From contig DASUWQ010000192.1 of assembly GCA_036378375.1 (NCBI GenBank), positions 1-5,627 of the forward strand: 5,627 nucleotides of DNA. The letters are read 5' to 3'. The stretch is from JAFAVN01 sp036378375 (GTDB lineage: Bacteria; Verrucomicrobiota; Verrucomicrobiia; Chthoniobacterales; JAFAMB01). Below, one piece after another: positions 4,916 to 5,627 of this stretch (position 1 is its first letter; every line of letters begins with the position of its first letter). Below the pieces are notes generated by a model, which saw only the letters and a program-made list of their open reading frames with translations, searched no databases and had not been told where the DNA came from. Both the position numbers and the translations under genes were made by a program.

Positions 4916-5203
4916 CTAACCACCCCTCGAGTAAGTTAGATCGCCACTCCACCTTCTCCCTAGTCTCAGCGCTCCCTGCCATGAAGGGAAGCGGCCTTGA
5001 ATATAGACGTGAAAAGATCGATTCAGGTCTTCCGAGAAAACTTCCTCATCGCCTCCGTAGGCGGCCCAGTCCGCCAGTAATCTACGATTGATCTCTAGAT
5101 CGGTTTCCTCGTTCTCAAAAACCGAGCCTTCGCCGTCATCCTGGCGCGTGACAACCCAATGCGTATTTTCAGAAATCCAAATGATGGTGGCCCAGCTCTT
5201 CAT
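4916..5203 (-). CDS. Hypothetical 95-residue acidic protein
   Basis: I do not recognise this protein. It starts MKSWATIIWISENTHWVVTR, a strand-like segment with three Trp residues. An acidic stretch follows (about 22-34, DDGEGSVFENEET), then a helix with LEINRRLLADWAAYGG (36-51), a second acidic patch (EEVFSEDLN, 53-61), a strand-like SFHVYIQGRF (63-72), and a Gly/Arg-rich end. There is no signal peptide or membrane segment, so it is probably cytoplasmic. The ATG at 5203 has only AAAAGG about 12 nt upstream. It diverges from the DUF2442-type gene across a 121-bp AT-rich spacer, so the two could share regulation. Codon content and a full-length frame support coding; function is unknown. Confidence 0.55.
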   Translation of the reverse strand: MKSWATIIWISENTHWVVTRQDDGEGSVFENEETDLEINRRLLADWAAYGGDEEVFSEDLNRSFHVYIQGRFPSWQGALRLGRRWSGDLTYSRGG

Positions 5204-5324
5204 GATAGGGGGGAACCTTTTCTTCAGGCCCGAGACGGAATCTTTACTAATTTGATAGACTTTTCAATCTTTTAAAGTTACGAATCAATGACAACCCGCA
5301 GATCAACACCAAATCAAAACAACC
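5204..5324. promoter_or_regulatory. AT-rich divergent promoter region
   Basis: This spacer separates two divergently oriented genes and becomes AT-rich at 5240-5280. For the plus-strand gene, TTGATA (5252-5257) and TAAAGT (5273-5278) resemble -35 and -10 boxes at a short 15-bp spacing. For the minus-strand gene, a TTGAAA (5268-5263) with weak -10-like sequence downstream is possible. A CTTTTAAAG near-palindrome (5269-5277) overlaps both. Promoters must lie here if the genes are expressed, but no pair is a convincing match. Confidence 0.35.
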
Positions 5325-5627
5325 ATGATTCGCCAAGCTCGACAGAAGGAGGGCCGATTTCACAAAGCTGGGTCGCGTCCTTTCGCCTTAGCTCCGGTAA
5401 TCGAGCGGGTAGAGATTAAAGGCAACCACCTCACGTTTGGTCTGAGTGACGGCCACCGCGTCGCAGTTCACTTACTCCTTTATCCTAAGCTGCTGGATGC
5501 TTCCGAATTGCAGCGTAAGAGCTGGAATCTGATTGCAGGCGGTAAAGGCGTACATTGGGCGGATATTAACGAGGATATCTCGGTTACCGGGCTACTGGCC
5601 TTACAGAAGGTACGACGTCAAGTCGAC
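5325..5627 (+). CDS. DUF2442 domain protein, C-terminus cut by the window edge
   Basis: The frame is open from the ATG at 5325 to the right edge (101 residues seen). A basic N-terminal extension (about 1-20) precedes a DUF2442-type domain: VIERVEIKGNHLTFGLSDGHRV (25-46), then the tyrosine-proline step LYPKLLDAS (52-60). The hallmark GGKGVHWADINEDISVTGLL (72-91) follows; in the family this is usually G-x-G-I-H-W-P-D-I-D-E-D-I-S-V-E-G-L-L. The canonical proline after HW is alanine here and I-D-E is I-N-E, so it is a slightly divergent member. The domain normally ends soon after GLL, so little is probably missing. The role of DUF2442 is not established; many members sit next to DUF4160 genes in pairs suspected to be toxin-antitoxin-like, but no DUF4160 gene lies upstream here. 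No Shine-Dalgarno is visible and no other in-frame start exists after the stop at 5289. Confidence 0.85.
   Translation, partial: MIRQARQKEGRFHKAGSRPFALAPVIERVEIKGNHLTFGLSDGHRVAVHLLLYPKLLDASELQRKSWNLIAGGKGVHWADINEDISVTGLLALQKVRRQVD

Noticed and set aside
5288..5420. Small plus-strand frame beginning at 5288, overlapping the DUF2442 gene
   Set aside because: Its composition is Ser/Asn/Pro-rich and featureless, and most of it is out of frame with a strongly supported domain.
1..5627. CRISPR array, tRNA, rRNA, transposase or toxin-antitoxin pair
   Set aside because: I saw no regularly spaced repeats, cloverleaf sequence, transposase motif or complete toxin-antitoxin operon in the window.

Overview
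The window looks like an accessory or gene-poor stretch of a Gram-negative bacterial chromosome of intermediate GC content. It has short, mostly single-gene units separated by long spacers, several secreted or lipid-anchored proteins, and a leftover outer-membrane protein C-terminus. The small lipoprotein, the jelly-roll secreted protein and the TonB-receptor-like remnant resemble proteins I associate with Verrucomicrobiota and similar soil or freshwater bacteria. That placement is an inference from protein style; no rRNA, tRNA or marker gene is present to prove it.

Left part, minus strand (1-1939): an exported protein runs off the left edge (N-terminal 101 residues only). It has a recognisable promoter (375-403) and a perfect 11-bp AT-rich inverted repeat just upstream (413-442). 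Next come a small lipoprotein (519-929) and a secreted concanavalin-like jelly-roll protein (1223-1939). The latter's gene contains a perfect 22-bp palindrome (1587-1608).

Middle (1940-3367): a spacer, then an unrecognised 199-residue minus-strand protein (2256-2855). A 71-bp stretch from the middle of this gene is repeated, diverged, exactly 460 bp away, immediately upstream of its start. The copy still reads as the same peptide but in a different frame, so it looks like the remains of a paralogue. A GC-rich segment with several open frames (about 2960-3228) follows, then a plus-strand leader with a consensus -10 box, hairpins and a possible leader peptide.

Right part (3368-5627): a complete plus-strand secreted glycoside hydrolase of clan GH-A with both catalytic glutamates (3368-4606), a small hairpin region, and a fragment reading like the last 44 residues of a TonB-dependent receptor or porin (4712-4846). 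A 95-residue minus-strand hypothetical protein (4916-5203) then diverges from a DUF2442-type protein that runs off the right edge (5325-5627).

No multi-gene defence system, CRISPR array, transposase or complete mobile element is visible. The hydrolase beside an outer-membrane receptor remnant suggests a decayed polysaccharide-utilisation neighbourhood. The rest appear to be independent units. The most unusual items are the duplicated gene fragment, the in-gene palindrome, and the receptor remnant.
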